Positions 51,897-60,142 of a stretch of 64,000 nucleotides of DNA are shown here, piece by piece. The position numbers and the translations under genes are program-made. The number at the start of each line of letters is the position of its first letter. The first letter of the stretch is position 1. The stretch spans positions 312,083-376,082 of the forward strand of contig NZ_BSEX01000006.1 of NCBI RefSeq assembly GCF_027922045.1, read 5' to 3'. Source of the stretch: Microbacterium terregens (lineage in GTDB: Bacteria > Pseudomonadota > Alphaproteobacteria > Sphingomonadales > Sphingomonadaceae). Under the pieces are notes generated by a model. It worked only from the letters and a program-made list of their open reading frames with translations, searched no databases and was not told the DNA's origin.

Positions 51897-52277
51897 ATGA
51901 TCGAAATGTCCGAGCCCCGGAACCTGCTCGATGCGCCGGTGGCGATGCCGCCCATTGCGCATGCCCGTTTTTCCATCGGCGACGTGGTGCGCCACCGCCT
52001 GTTCGACTTCCGCGGCGTGGTGTTCGACGTCGACCCCGTCTTCGCCAACAGCGACGAATGGTATGAGGCGATCCCGGAAGAGATCCGCCCGCGCAAGGAC
52101 CAGCCCTTCTACCACCTGCTCGCCGAGAATGCGGAGGCGAGCTACATCGCCTATGTCAGCCAGCAGAATCTAGTGGTGGACGAAAGCGACGAGCCGGTCG
52201 AGCACCCCGCCATCGAGGGCCTGTTCGACGTCTATTCGGAAGGTCGCTACCGGCTGCGCCGCGAACACCGGCACTGA
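51897..52277 (+). CDS. hspQ: Heat shock protein HspQ
   Basis: A 126-residue protein matching HspQ: FSIGDVVRHRLFDFRGVVFD, then VFANSDEWYEAIPEEIRPRK, QPFYHLLAEN, and YIAYVSQQNL near the end of the core. HspQ stimulates Lon protease and binds hemimethylated DNA in E. coli. The 20-residue N-terminal extension before the core is longer than in E. coli; an ATG at 51906 would shorten it. It stands just outside the island between two tRNA genes. Confidence 0.92.
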   Translation: MIEMSEPRNLLDAPVAMPPIAHARFSIGDVVRHRLFDFRGVVFDVDPVFANSDEWYEAIPEEIRPRKDQPFYHLLAENAEASYIAYVSQQNLVVDESDEPVEHPAIEGLFDVYSEGRYRLRREHRH

Positions 52278-52369
52278 GAGCCGAAGGCGCCGCAACCTTC
52301 AAGCAGGCGTGCCGATTTCCTGCAATGTCCCGGGTGGCGTGCCGCCCGGCGATCCGGCGGCGAAAGGGG

Positions 52370-52445
52370 TGGTGGAGCTGAGGGGAATCGAACCCCTGAC
52401 CTCTGCAGTGCGATTGCAGCGCTCTCCCATCTGAGCTACAGCCCC
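52370..52445 (-). tRNA. tRNA-Ala (anticodon CGC)
   Basis: A 76-base tRNA with acceptor GGGGCTG/CAGCTCC, D-arm GCTCAGATGGGAGAGC, anticodon loop ATCGCAC on stem CTGCA/TGCAG, T-arm GGGGTTCGATTCCCC and encoded CCA. It reads GCG. Confidence 0.93.
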
Positions 52446-52570
52446 GCCCCGTCCCCGGCAAAGCCGGGGCCGCTCCCTTAGCCGGGCTTTTCGGGCGATG
52501 CAACCGTCGCCTTCTTCCGAAACCGCCCTGCATCGTGCGCCGAACGGCATCCGCTGTGCGTCCAGCGCGC

Positions 52571-52595
52571 GGAACCGGCCCATCCTTAACCTGTT
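52571..52595 (+). promoter_or_regulatory. EcfG-type general stress promoter
   Basis: GGAAC, a 16-base spacer and TGTT match the alphaproteobacterial EcfG consensus GGAAC-N16/17-CGTT. It lies about 65 bases before the DUF2171 gene and implies induction in the general stress response. Confidence 0.6.
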
Positions 52596-52658
52596 ATAAT
52601 TTCCGGAAGCTGCGCCACGAGACGCGGCACCGCAGGATGACGTTTCAGGAGACGATCC

Positions 52659-54044
52659 ATGGCGTATGAACGCTACCCCCGCGGGCGCGGTACCGCGGGT
52701 GACTATGGCCAAGATTTCGGCTCGGGCCGCGACTATACCTATTCCAGCGCCCGCGACTATGCGGCGGCCGGCTATGACGAGGATCGCGGCCGCGGCGGCT
52801 ACCGGCGCGAGGAGGGTCGTGGCTATGGCGAGCGTGACTATGACGGCCGCGACTACGGCAACCGAGACTATGGGACCCGGGACTATGGCGCGCGCAACTT
52901 CGGCGGCGAGGGTTCGGGCGGATACGGCGGCGGACGCTATCGCGACCGCGGGTCGAGCCAGCCCTACCGCGGCAGCTATGCGAGCGACGGCCACCGCTTC
53001 ACCGACGTCGACAACCAGGACGAAGGCAGCAGCTGGGATCGCGACAACCGCTACGGCGGCGACCGCAACTCCGGCGGCCGGTATCTGAGCGACCGCGACC
53101 AGCGCCCTCGCGGCTATGGCGCATCCTCCGGCTATGGCGAGCGCGGCTTCATCGATCGCAGCCACGGCGAACGCGGCTATGGCGAGCGGAGCTTTGGCGA
53201 GCGCAGCCATGGCGAACGCGATCATCATCGCGGCTATGGCGCGCAGAACCGCTTCCGCGACCGGGACGATCGCGACGAGCGGCGCTTCGGCGGGCGGCCG
53301 CAGGGCTATGACCATGACGAGCGCGGCTTCCTGGAACGCGCCGGCGACGAGGTCCGCTCCTGGTTCGGCGACGAAGAGGCGGAACGCCGCCGCGAGCTGG
53401 ACCAGCGCTATGACGAGCAGCGCGAGCGCCGCGACGACCGCTATGGCCACGATCCCCACTACAGCAACTGGCGCAGCAACCAGCTTGCCGAGTTCGATCG
53501 CGACTATGACGAGTATCGCCAGGAGAATGCGAGCAAGTTCCACAACGAGTTCAGCAGTTGGCGCACCGAGCGGCAGGGCCAGCGCACCTCGCTGAACCGC
53601 GTCCAGGAGCATATGGAAGTGGTCGGCTCGGACGGTCAGCACGTCGGCACCGTCGACAAGGTGCGTGGCGACCGAATCCTCCTGACCAAGAATGATGCCG
53701 ACGCCCACGGCCGTCATCACTCGATCCCGTCGCGCTGGATCGAGACGGTCGACGACAAGGTGAAGATCCGCAAGACCGCGGACGAGGCGAAGCGCCACTG
53801 GCGCGACGAGGAGCACAGCCAGGCGATGTTCGGCGACGATGCGCAGGGCGCGTCGGGCGCGGGCCGTGGCGTCGGCAGCACGGGCACGACCGGCTCCAGC
53901 ACCAGCGGCACGACCAGCACCACCGGCACGCTGGGCACGGTGGGCGCTACCGCCAACACCGGCGGTACGTCGGGAACGGGTACTGCCGCGGGATCGAGCA
54001 CGACCGGCGGCACCACCCCTCAGGGCGGCTCAACCTTCCGCTGA
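52659..54044 (+). CDS. DUF2171 protein with a long Gly/Tyr/Arg/Asp-rich low-complexity region
   Basis: A 461-residue protein. Residues 1-215 are low-complexity, built from repeats such as RDYG, GYGER and GERSHGER. Residues 225-290 are charged and helical (SWFGDEEAERRRELDQRYDE and DPHYSNWRSNQLAEFD). Residues 310-375 are the DUF2171 domain (MEVVGSDGQHVGTVDKVRGD, HHSIPSRWIETVDDKVKI). The C terminus is a Gly/Ser/Thr-rich tail. Similar proteins in sphingomonads are stress-induced. Tyrosine- and arginine-rich repeats of this kind can drive phase separation or nucleic-acid binding, which is inference here. An AGGAGA ribosome site and a strong terminator frame the gene, so it is monocistronic. Confidence 0.88.
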   Translation: MAYERYPRGRGTAGDYGQDFGSGRDYTYSSARDYAAAGYDEDRGRGGYRREEGRGYGERDYDGRDYGNRDYGTRDYGARNFGGEGSGGYGGGRYRDRGSSQPYRGSYASDGHRFTDVDNQDEGSSWDRDNRYGGDRNSGGRYLSDRDQRPRGYGASSGYGERGFIDRSHGERGYGERSFGERSHGERDHHRGYGAQNRFRDRDDRDERRFGGRPQGYDHDERGFLERAGDEVRSWFGDEEAERRRELDQRYDEQRERRDDRYGHDPHYSNWRSNQLAEFDRDYDEYRQENASKFHNEFSSWRTERQGQRTSLNRVQEHMEVVGSDGQHVGTVDKVRGDRILLTKNDADAHGRHHSIPSRWIETVDDKVKIRKTADEAKRHWRDEEHSQAMFGDDAQGASGAGRGVGSTGTTGSSTSGTTSTTGTLGTVGATANTGGTSGTGTAAGSSTTGGTTPQGGSTFR

Positions 54045-54097
54045 GCGCCGCCCGAGCGCTGCCAGGCTTCCCCCCTGCCTGGCAGCACCTACGGCAA

Positions 54098-54126
54098 GGG
54101 CCCGGACTTCGGTCCGGGCCCTTTTT
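54098..54126 (+). terminator. Rho-independent terminator after the DUF2171 gene
   Basis: GGGCCCGGAC pairs with GTCCGGGCCC around TTCG and is followed by TTTTT. A second perfect hairpin (GCTGCCAGGC/GCCTGGCAGC) lies just upstream. Confidence 0.92.
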
Positions 54127-54152
54127 GTATGGAGACGAAGCTCAGGGGCCGC

Positions 54153-55157
54153 CTACCACTCGACGCCGATCTTGCCGAAGTGGCTGCCGCTTTCCTCGTA
54201 GCGGAACGCGTCGGCAAGGTCTTCGAGTGCGAAGCGCCGGTCCACGACCGGGCGGATGCCGGTCGCCTCCAGGGCGGTGACGAACGCCTGCTGGTCCGCG
54301 CGGCTGCCGACGATCAGCCCCTGCAACCGTGCCTGCTTGGCCATCAGCGCCGCCGTCGGCACCTCGCCGCCCCGTCCGGTCAGCACGCCGATCAGCGAGA
54401 TGTGGCCACCGACCCGCACCGCCTCGATTGACTGGGCGAGCGTACCCGGTCCGCCGACCTCCACGACATGGTCGACGCCCGCCCCGCTCCAGTCGCGCAC
54501 CCGGCGGCCCCACTCGGCTTCGGACCGGTAGTTGAGCGTGAAGTCCGCGCCGAGGGCGCGGGCGCGCTCCAGCTTCTCGTCGGACGAAGAGGTGATCGCC
54601 ACCCGCGCGCCCATCGCCTTGGCGATCTGCAATGCCCAGATCGAGACGCCACCGGTGCCCAGCAGCAGCACCGTGTCGCCGGCCTTGAGGTTTCCGTCGA
54701 CTACCAGCGCGCGCCAGGCGGTGAGGCCGGCCGTGGTGATCGTCGCCGCTTCCACCGCGTCATAGCCCTTGGGCGCGCGCGTAAAGGCGGTGGCGGGCAA
54801 CACCACCCGCTCCTGCGCGAAGCCATCGATGCCGTCGCCGGGCGTCCGGCTGAAGTCGCCGATCCTGGCGGGTCCGGCGAGCCAATCCGGGAAGAAGCAG
54901 GACACGACCGATTCACCGACGGCAAACTCGCGGACGCCCTCGCCGACCGCCTCCACCGTGCCGCCGCCGTCGGCCATCGGCACGCGCCCGTCGTCGGTGG
55001 GCATGCCGCCGGTCGCGACGCCATAATCGTGATAGTTGAGCGAGCTTCCGTGCAGCGCCACGCGGATCTCGCCGGGACCGGGATCGCCCGGCTCGGGCCG
55101 CTCCTCCAGCCGCAGCCGGTCGAGGCCGCCCGGGGCGGCTACTGTCATCGCCTTCAT
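54153..55157 (-). CDS. Zinc-independent MDR-family NAD(P)-dependent alcohol dehydrogenase
   Basis: A 334-residue medium-chain dehydrogenase/reductase. The N-terminal GroES-like domain has MADGGGTVEAVGEGV, and the Rossmann domain has LLLGTGGVSIWALQIAKAMG with the cofactor loop SSSDEKLERARALGAD. The Cys and His ligands of catalytic zinc are absent, so it belongs to the quinone-reductase-like subgroup. The ATG at 55157 gives the normal start MKAMTVAAPGGLD; upstream codons are not family-like. The substrate is unknown. Confidence 0.88.
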   Translation of the reverse strand: MKAMTVAAPGGLDRLRLEERPEPGDPGPGEIRVALHGSSLNYHDYGVATGGMPTDDGRVPMADGGGTVEAVGEGVREFAVGESVVSCFFPDWLAGPARIGDFSRTPGDGIDGFAQERVVLPATAFTRAPKGYDAVEAATITTAGLTAWRALVVDGNLKAGDTVLLLGTGGVSIWALQIAKAMGARVAITSSSDEKLERARALGADFTLNYRSEAEWGRRVRDWSGAGVDHVVEVGGPGTLAQSIEAVRVGGHISLIGVLTGRGGEVPTAALMAKQARLQGLIVGSRADQQAFVTALEATGIRPVVDRRFALEDLADAFRYEESGSHFGKIGVEW

Positions 55158-55224
55158 CGTCTGCTTCTCCTGTTCGGGACGCAGGCACAACGCAGGCGAC
55201 GGCGCGGGTCTCCCGCCCGGGCGA

Positions 55225-55404
55225 TCAATGCAGCTTGGCGATCGGCAGCCCGTCTTCCTTGGCACGCTGCTTCACCGATTCCTCGCTGCGGGTGAGCGCC
55301 TTGGCGATCGCCTTCAGGGCCATGCCCTTCTTGGCGAGCGTGTGCAGCTTCTGGATCTCGTCGGGGCGCCAGGGCTGGCGATGGCGCTCGAAACGTTCGG
55401 CCAT
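55225..55404 (-). CDS. Small SANT/Myb-like helical protein
   Basis: A 59-residue basic protein (QPWRPDEIQKLHTLAKKGMA, LKAIAKALTRSEESVKQRAK) that resembles a single Myb/SANT-type helix-turn-helix repeat. AAGGAGA lies upstream of the ATG. Related short proteins occur in many alphaproteobacteria next to housekeeping genes. It probably binds DNA or protein; targets are unknown. A much longer open frame in the same phase overlaps YaiI and is a shadow. Confidence 0.7.
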   Translation of the reverse strand: MAERFERHRQPWRPDEIQKLHTLAKKGMALKAIAKALTRSEESVKQRAKEDGLPIAKLH

Positions 55405-55430
55405 GATGGTTCTCCTTGGGAAGCCCTGCG

Positions 55431-55886
55431 CTACCCCGTCCGCGCCAGCCGCACCAGCAGCGTGTCGAGCGCCTGAAGGAAGCGCGATCGATCCGCCTTG
55501 GAGAAAGGCGCCGGTCCGCCGATCTGCTCGCCCCCGGCACGCAGGTCCGCCATGATCGCGCGCACCGCGATGGCGCTGCCGATAGAGGCGGTGGTGAACG
55601 GCTTGCCGCTGGGTGCGACCACGCTCGCTCCCGCCTTCAGCGCCCGGTCCGCGAGCAGGATGTCGGCGGTGACCACCACGGATCGGGCGTCGGCATGCTC
55701 GGCGATCCAGTCGTCGGCCGCGTCGAAGCCGCTGTCGACCACCACCCGCTCGACGCCCGGCGGCACCCGCAGCCAGGCGTTGCTGACGATCGTGACCTGC
55801 GCGCCATGGCGCTCGGCGACCCGACACACCTCGTCCTTGACCGGGCAGGCATCGGCATCGACCAGGACGCGAAGCGACGTACTCAG
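55431..55886 (-). CDS. YaiI/YqxD (DUF188) family protein, probable CTG start
   Basis: A protein of about 151 residues with the family signature LVDADACPVKDEVCRVAERH, then VVDSGFDAADDWIAEHA, VVTADILLADRAL, and GKPFTTASIG. It is a PIN-like fold of unknown function. No ATG, GTG or TTG precedes the conserved LVDADACPV start; a GTG at 55829 would remove it. The only fitting codon is a CTG at 55886 that overlaps the stop of the GreA/B-like gene (CTGA), so translation is probably coupled. Confidence 0.8.
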   Translation of the reverse strand: MSTSLRVLVDADACPVKDEVCRVAERHGAQVTIVSNAWLRVPPGVERVVVDSGFDAADDWIAEHADARSVVVTADILLADRALKAGASVVAPSGKPFTTASIGSAIAVRAIMADLRAGGEQIGGPAPFSKADRSRFLQALDTLLVRLARTG

Positions 55887-56359
55887 GACGCCGGTTCCGC
55901 GATCGGGCGGGTATCGAGCACCTCGATCGCCGCCGGGCGCCCGCCGAAATCGACCAGGTCGCCCGCTTCCGCGCCCGTCATCGCGACCGCAAGCGGCGCG
56001 GTAAACGGGATCAGCCCCGCCGCGGGGTCCGCCTCGTCACTGCCGACCAGCGACACGGTGCGGGTCTGTCCGTTCAGGCGAAAGGTCACGCAGGAGCCGA
56101 ACGCCACCTCCCGCTCGGGCGGGGGCGGCGCAATGTTCGCCGTGGAAAAGCGCGCGCGCCAATAGCGCAGGTCGCGCTTCAACGTGGCACGCTTCTCGTC
56201 GTCGGTCTCGGCGGCGACCGCCGCCTCCAGTCGGGCGACCTCCGCCTCGATCTTCGCCAGGCCGCGGCGGGTCACCAGGTTCTCGCCGGGCGGCAGCGGC
56301 AGCTCGAACTTCGGCTCCTTGTGCTCGTCGTCGTCCTCACGTCGAAAGGCCACGCTCAT
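55883..56359 (-). CDS. GreA/GreB-family transcription elongation factor-like protein
   Basis: A 158-residue protein with an N-terminal helical region (LVTRRGLAKIEAEVARLEAA, the coiled-coil of Gre factors) and a C-terminal FKBP-like domain (FGSCVTFRLNGQTRTVSLVG, SDEADPAAGLIPFTAPLAVA, AGDLVDF). Gre factors rescue stalled RNA polymerase. The coiled-coil is somewhat shorter than in GreA and the tip acidic residues are not clearly conserved, so it may be a Gre-like regulator rather than a true cleavage factor. The ATG at 56359 is preferred; it ends by overlapping YaiI. Confidence 0.8.
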   Translation of the reverse strand: MSVAFRREDDDEHKEPKFELPLPPGENLVTRRGLAKIEAEVARLEAAVAAETDDEKRATLKRDLRYWRARFSTANIAPPPPEREVAFGSCVTFRLNGQTRTVSLVGSDEADPAAGLIPFTAPLAVAMTGAEAGDLVDFGGRPAAIEVLDTRPIAEPAS

Positions 56360-56363
56360 CGGG

Positions 56364-57260
56364 TCAGATCGCTCCGGAAAAAGTATCGCATTTGGCTGGA
56401 TCACCCGATTCCAGGCCGGTGCGCAACCACTTCATCCGCTGGGCGGAGGTGCCGTGGGTGAAGCTCTCCGGCACGACGCGGCCCTGCGACTGCTGCTGGA
56501 GCGTGTCGTCGCCGATCGCCTGCGCCGCGCGCATGCCTTCCTCGACGTCGCCCGGCTCGATGCGGTCGCGGTTGCGCGCCGCCCAGACGCCGGCGTAGCA
56601 GTCCGCCTGCAGTTCCAGCCGCACCGAGGCGGCATTGCCCTCCGCCTGGCTGGAGCGCTGCTGGATCGCCGTCACCTTTTCGGCAGTGCCGGTCAGGTTC
56701 TGGATATGGTGGCCGACCTCGTGCGCGATGACATAGGCCTGGGCGAAGTCGCCCGCCGCGCCGAAGCGCTGGCTGAGTTCCTGGAAGAAGCTGGTGTCGA
56801 GGTACACGCCCTGGTCCGGCGGGCAGTAGAAGGGCCCCATCGCGGACTGGGCGGCGCCACAGCCTGACTGCGCGCCACCCTGGTAGAAGTTGATCGTCGC
56901 CGGGCGATAGGTGGCACCCTGTTCCTGGAAGATCCGGCTCCAGGTCTGCTCGGTGGAGGTCATCACCCGGCACGAGAACAGCTCGGCCTCGGTGTCGCAG
57001 GCGACGTTGCCGTTGCCGCTGCTGGCAACCCGCCCCTGTTGCACGCTTTGGCCACCGCCGCCGCCCAGGATGCCGCCGCCGCCGCTCATCAACAGATAGC
57101 CGACGACCACGACCGCCAGGATCGCGAAGCTGCCGCAGCCCATCCGCCCTCGGCCGAGCAACAGCGGCAACAGGCCGAGCAGGCCGAAGCCGCCGCCCCC
57201 GCCGCCGCCGCTTCCCAGGTCGCGTGCGTTCCGTGTCGGATCGAGATCGTCGAGACGCAT
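56364..57260 (-). CDS. Neutral zinc metallopeptidase, YpfJ-like
   Basis: A 298-residue protein with a Gly-rich N terminus, one membrane helix (about 43-58), a second Gly-rich linker and the putative neutral zinc metallopeptidase domain. The active site is AHEVGHHIQ (H180, E181, H184), and a downstream LQADCYAGVWA supplies the third ligand. The C terminus has the usual FTHGTSAQRMKWLRTG. It would face the periplasm. The ATG at 57260 (MRLDDLDPTRN) is the family start; upstream codons belong to a shadow frame. It lies four bases upstream of the Gre-like gene. Confidence 0.92.
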   Translation of the reverse strand: MRLDDLDPTRNARDLGSGGGGGGGFGLLGLLPLLLGRGRMGCGSFAILAVVVVGYLLMSGGGGILGGGGGQSVQQGRVASSGNGNVACDTEAELFSCRVMTSTEQTWSRIFQEQGATYRPATINFYQGGAQSGCGAAQSAMGPFYCPPDQGVYLDTSFFQELSQRFGAAGDFAQAYVIAHEVGHHIQNLTGTAEKVTAIQQRSSQAEGNAASVRLELQADCYAGVWAARNRDRIEPGDVEEGMRAAQAIGDDTLQQQSQGRVVPESFTHGTSAQRMKWLRTGLESGDPAKCDTFSGAI

Positions 57261-57386
57261 CGCGCCATCCCTGTTCGTTGAAGGTCCGCAACCAAAATGC
57301 GCGGCGAGCCGGGACGTTGCACGCCCCGCCGCCGAATGTGCGCATCCCGTTGAAGCCGCGGCGCTTCCGGTCCATGGTCGCTCCCG

Positions 57387-58559
57387 ATGGCCGATGCCGA
57401 TCCCAGCCTGCGCCGCACGCGCCGCAGCCGCGACGTCCTTCCGCTGCCCGACTGCGTGGCCCTGGTGCTGCAGGGCGGCGGCGCGCTCGGCAGCTATCAG
57501 GCCGGCGTGGTCGAGGCGCTGGAGGGCGCCGGCATCGAGATCGACTGGGTGGCGGGCATCTCCATCGGTGCCGTCAACGCCGCCATCATTGCCGGCAATC
57601 CGCCCGAGCGCCGGATCGAGCGGCTTCGCGCCTTCTGGGATCAAGCGAGCAGCGCCCTGCCGCGGTTCCCGCTCTATCCCGACGACCGCGTGCGCGAGGC
57701 GGTGCATGAATGGTCCGCCGCCTTTGTGCTCGGCCAGGGCGTCCCCGGCTTCTTCCGCCCGCGGCTCTGGCCCCCCGCCCTGGCCCTGCCCGGCACGCGC
57801 GAGGCGCTGAGCTTCTACGACACCGAGCCTCTGCGCGAGACGCTCGACGCACTGGTCGACTGGGACCTGCTCAACGACGGCCCGGTGCGCCTCTCGGTCG
57901 GCGCCGTGAACCTGGAGAGCGGCAACTTCGCCTATTTCGACACGCGCGAGCGCCGCATCGACGCGCGCCACATCATGGCGTCGGGCGCGTTGCCGCCGGG
58001 CCTGCCGCCGGTGGAGATCGACGGGCAATGGTATTGGGACGGCGGCCTCGTCTCCAACACGCCGCTCACCCATGTGCTCGATCATCAGGACGCGGCGATG
58101 CTGGTGTTCCAGGTCGATCTGTTCGCCGCGGCCTCCGAACGCCCGCGCACGATCACCGACGTGCTGGCGCGCGAAAAGGAGATCCGCTTCTCCAGCCGCA
58201 CCCGCCAGGTGAGCGACGAGCGCATGAAGCTGCGCCAGGAGCGGGAGGCGATTCGCAAGGTCCTTGAAAAGCTCCCTGCCGAACTGTCCGGCGACCCCGA
58301 CGTGCAGGCGCTCGCGACGATGGCGGCCGAGCTGCCGGTGAGCCTCGTCCAGCTGATCTACCGCGCGAACGCCTGGGAGGGCGGATCGCGCGACTTCGAA
58401 TTCTCCGCGCGCACCATGCACGAGCATTGGGCCGCCGGCGGTGCCGCCGTTGCCGAGACCATGGCGAACGCACAGGTGGTCGCCGCCGACCTCCTCAACG
58501 GCAAGACTGCCGCCTACGACCTCACCCGCACGCCGCCGCTCCCCCCGGCGCCGCGCTGA
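57387..58559 (+). CDS. Patatin-like phospholipase
   Basis: A 390-residue patatin domain protein with C-terminal DUF3734. The oxyanion hole is GGGALG (30-35), the nucleophile Ser59 is in GISIG, and the dyad Asp is in YWDGGLVSNTPL. The DUF3734 part (about 290-390) is typical of the group found beside 3-hydroxybutyrate dehydrogenase in many proteobacteria. The pairing with the next gene suggests a role in lipid or polyhydroxybutyrate turnover. Confidence 0.92.
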   Translation: MADADPSLRRTRRSRDVLPLPDCVALVLQGGGALGSYQAGVVEALEGAGIEIDWVAGISIGAVNAAIIAGNPPERRIERLRAFWDQASSALPRFPLYPDDRVREAVHEWSAAFVLGQGVPGFFRPRLWPPALALPGTREALSFYDTEPLRETLDALVDWDLLNDGPVRLSVGAVNLESGNFAYFDTRERRIDARHIMASGALPPGLPPVEIDGQWYWDGGLVSNTPLTHVLDHQDAAMLVFQVDLFAAASERPRTITDVLAREKEIRFSSRTRQVSDERMKLRQEREAIRKVLEKLPAELSGDPDVQALATMAAELPVSLVQLIYRANAWEGGSRDFEFSARTMHEHWAAGGAAVAETMANAQVVAADLLNGKTAAYDLTRTPPLPPAPR

Positions 58560-58579
58560 TCCAGCAAAAGGACCCTGCC

Positions 58580-59365
58580 ATGTTCCTGAAGGGCAAGACC
58601 GCGATCGTCACCGGCTCCACCTCCGGCATCGGCCTGGCGATCGCCAAGGCGCTGGCTGCCGAGGGCGCGACGCTGGTCATCAACGGCTTCGGCGATGCGG
58701 AAGCGATCGAGCGCGAGCGCGCGGGCCTCGCGGCGCTGAGCGGGGGTGAGGCGCGCTACAATGCCGCCGACATGACCAAGCCGGACGAGATCGCGGCGAT
58801 GGTCGATGGCACCGCGGCGGAATTCGGCTCGGTCGACATCATCGTCAACAATGCCGGCATCCAGCACGTCGCCCCGATCGAGGAGTTCCCGGTCGAGAAG
58901 TTCGATGCCATCATCGCCATCAACCTGTCGTCGGCGTGGCACATGATGCGCGCCGCGGTGCCGCACATGAAGCGGCAGGGCTGGGGCCGGATCATCTCCA
59001 CCGCCTCGGCCCATTCGCTGGTCGCGAGCCCCAACAAATCGGCCTATGTCATGGCCAAGCACGGCATCGCCGGTCTTACCAAGACGATCGCGCTGGAAAC
59101 CGCCACCCACGGCATCACCGTCAACTGCATCTCGCCCGGCTATGTCTGGACGCCGCTGGTCGAACAGCAGATCCCCGACACCATGGCGTCGCGCGGGATG
59201 ACCCGCGAGCAGGTGATGAACGACGTGCTGCTCGCCGCCCAGCCGACCAAGGAGTTCGTCACCTCGGAGCAGGTCGCCGCCTTCGCGCTGTACCTCTGCC
59301 GCGACGAGGCGAAGGCGATCACCGGCGCCAATCTCTCGATGGACGGCGGCTGGACCGCCGCCTGA
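58580..59365 (+). CDS. bdhA: 3-hydroxybutyrate dehydrogenase
   Basis: A 261-residue SDR matching D-3-hydroxybutyrate dehydrogenase: cofactor motif TGSTSGIG, NNAGIQHVAPIEEFP, the catalytic Ser in STASAHSLVAS, Tyr-Lys in YVMAK, and the long substrate lid GYVWTPLVEQQIPD. It converts 3-hydroxybutyrate and NAD to acetoacetate. It starts 20 bases after the patatin gene and is probably in the same operon. The ATG at 58580 gives the conserved MFLKGKTAIVTG start. Confidence 0.92.
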   Translation: MFLKGKTAIVTGSTSGIGLAIAKALAAEGATLVINGFGDAEAIERERAGLAALSGGEARYNAADMTKPDEIAAMVDGTAAEFGSVDIIVNNAGIQHVAPIEEFPVEKFDAIIAINLSSAWHMMRAAVPHMKRQGWGRIISTASAHSLVASPNKSAYVMAKHGIAGLTKTIALETATHGITVNCISPGYVWTPLVEQQIPDTMASRGMTREQVMNDVLLAAQPTKEFVTSEQVAAFALYLCRDEAKAITGANLSMDGGWTAA

Positions 59366-59432
59366 CGGCGCTTGCGCTTGCAGATCGAAGCGGCGAGCTT
59401 GGTCGTTCGACAAAACGAAATCGGATCGGGGG

Positions 59433-60080
59433 ATGGTGCGGATGCGAATTGGCGGGTGTTGGACGGTGTTGGCGGCGGCACTGCTCGCGAGCGGCTGTGC
59501 TCATGGCAGTGCCGAGCGTTCCGACGTTGCCGCCACGCCGAGCGCCACGCCCGACTGGCGCTCGATGGCGACCGCCGCCGATCGCGACCGGCTGCGCAAC
59601 TGGCGCACCGCCTGGATGGCGGCACTGGCGGCGGCCCGGGTGGTTAGTCCGAAGGAGGTCGCAGCGCAGGGCGAGTTGTTCGATCCCGATCTGGCGCTGC
59701 CCGGCTCGCCCCCACCGCCCGGCGACTATCGCTGCCGCGTCTTCAAGCTCGGCACCGGTCGTGCCGCGACCCCCGGCTACGTCGCCTATCCCTTCTTCGA
59801 CTGCCGCATCGAGCAGGAGGGGGATGTGCTGAGCTTCTACAAGCGCACCGGCTCACAGCGTCCGGTCGGGCTCATCCTGCCGGACAGCGAGGTGCGCGGC
59901 ATCTTCCTAGGCACGCTGATGCTCAGCGACGAGACCGCACCCCTGGACTATGGCCGCGACACCACCCGCGACATGGCCGGCCGGGTCGAGCGCGTGGCGG
60001 AGGGCCGCTGGCGCATCGCCCTTCCCTATCCGCGCTTCGAATCCACCCTGGACGTGATCGAGCTGGTCCCCGCCGGCTGA
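59433..60080 (+). CDS. DUF4893 lipoprotein
   Basis: A 215-residue protein with a lipobox (LLASGC, Cys at about residue 22). It fits the DUF4893 family: DWRSMATAADRDRLRNWRTA, then PPGDYRCRVFKLG, YVAYPFFDCRIEQEG, TGSQRPVGLILPD, and a final FESTLDVIELVPAG. The function is unknown; members are common in sphingomonads. An ATG at 59442 has better spacing to GGGGGA and would remove three residues. Confidence 0.85.
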   Translation: MVRMRIGGCWTVLAAALLASGCAHGSAERSDVAATPSATPDWRSMATAADRDRLRNWRTAWMAALAAARVVSPKEVAAQGELFDPDLALPGSPPPPGDYRCRVFKLGTGRAATPGYVAYPFFDCRIEQEGDVLSFYKRTGSQRPVGLILPDSEVRGIFLGTLMLSDETAPLDYGRDTTRDMAGRVERVAEGRWRIALPYPRFESTLDVIELVPAG

Positions 60081-60142
60081 GCGCTGCTTGCCAAGCGGCG
60101 GCTGGTCGTCGCACGCTGGCGTCCACATCAGGGGGAATCGCC

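Noticed and set aside
52659..53240. CRISPR-like array because of the regular short repeats.
   Set aside because: The repeats are in-frame codons of a Gly/Tyr/Arg/Asp-rich protein with no fixed repeat-spacer structure.
52299..53816. Long open frame on the minus strand opposite the DUF2171 gene (505 codons, Ala/Val-rich).
   Set aside because: It is a shadow of the repetitive GC-rich gene on the plus strand, runs across the tRNA-Ala gene, and has no plausible domain.
56364..58427. Upstream extension of the zinc metallopeptidase frame to 687 codons.
   Set aside because: The extra part lies opposite the patatin gene and has no family similarity; the normal start is at 57260.
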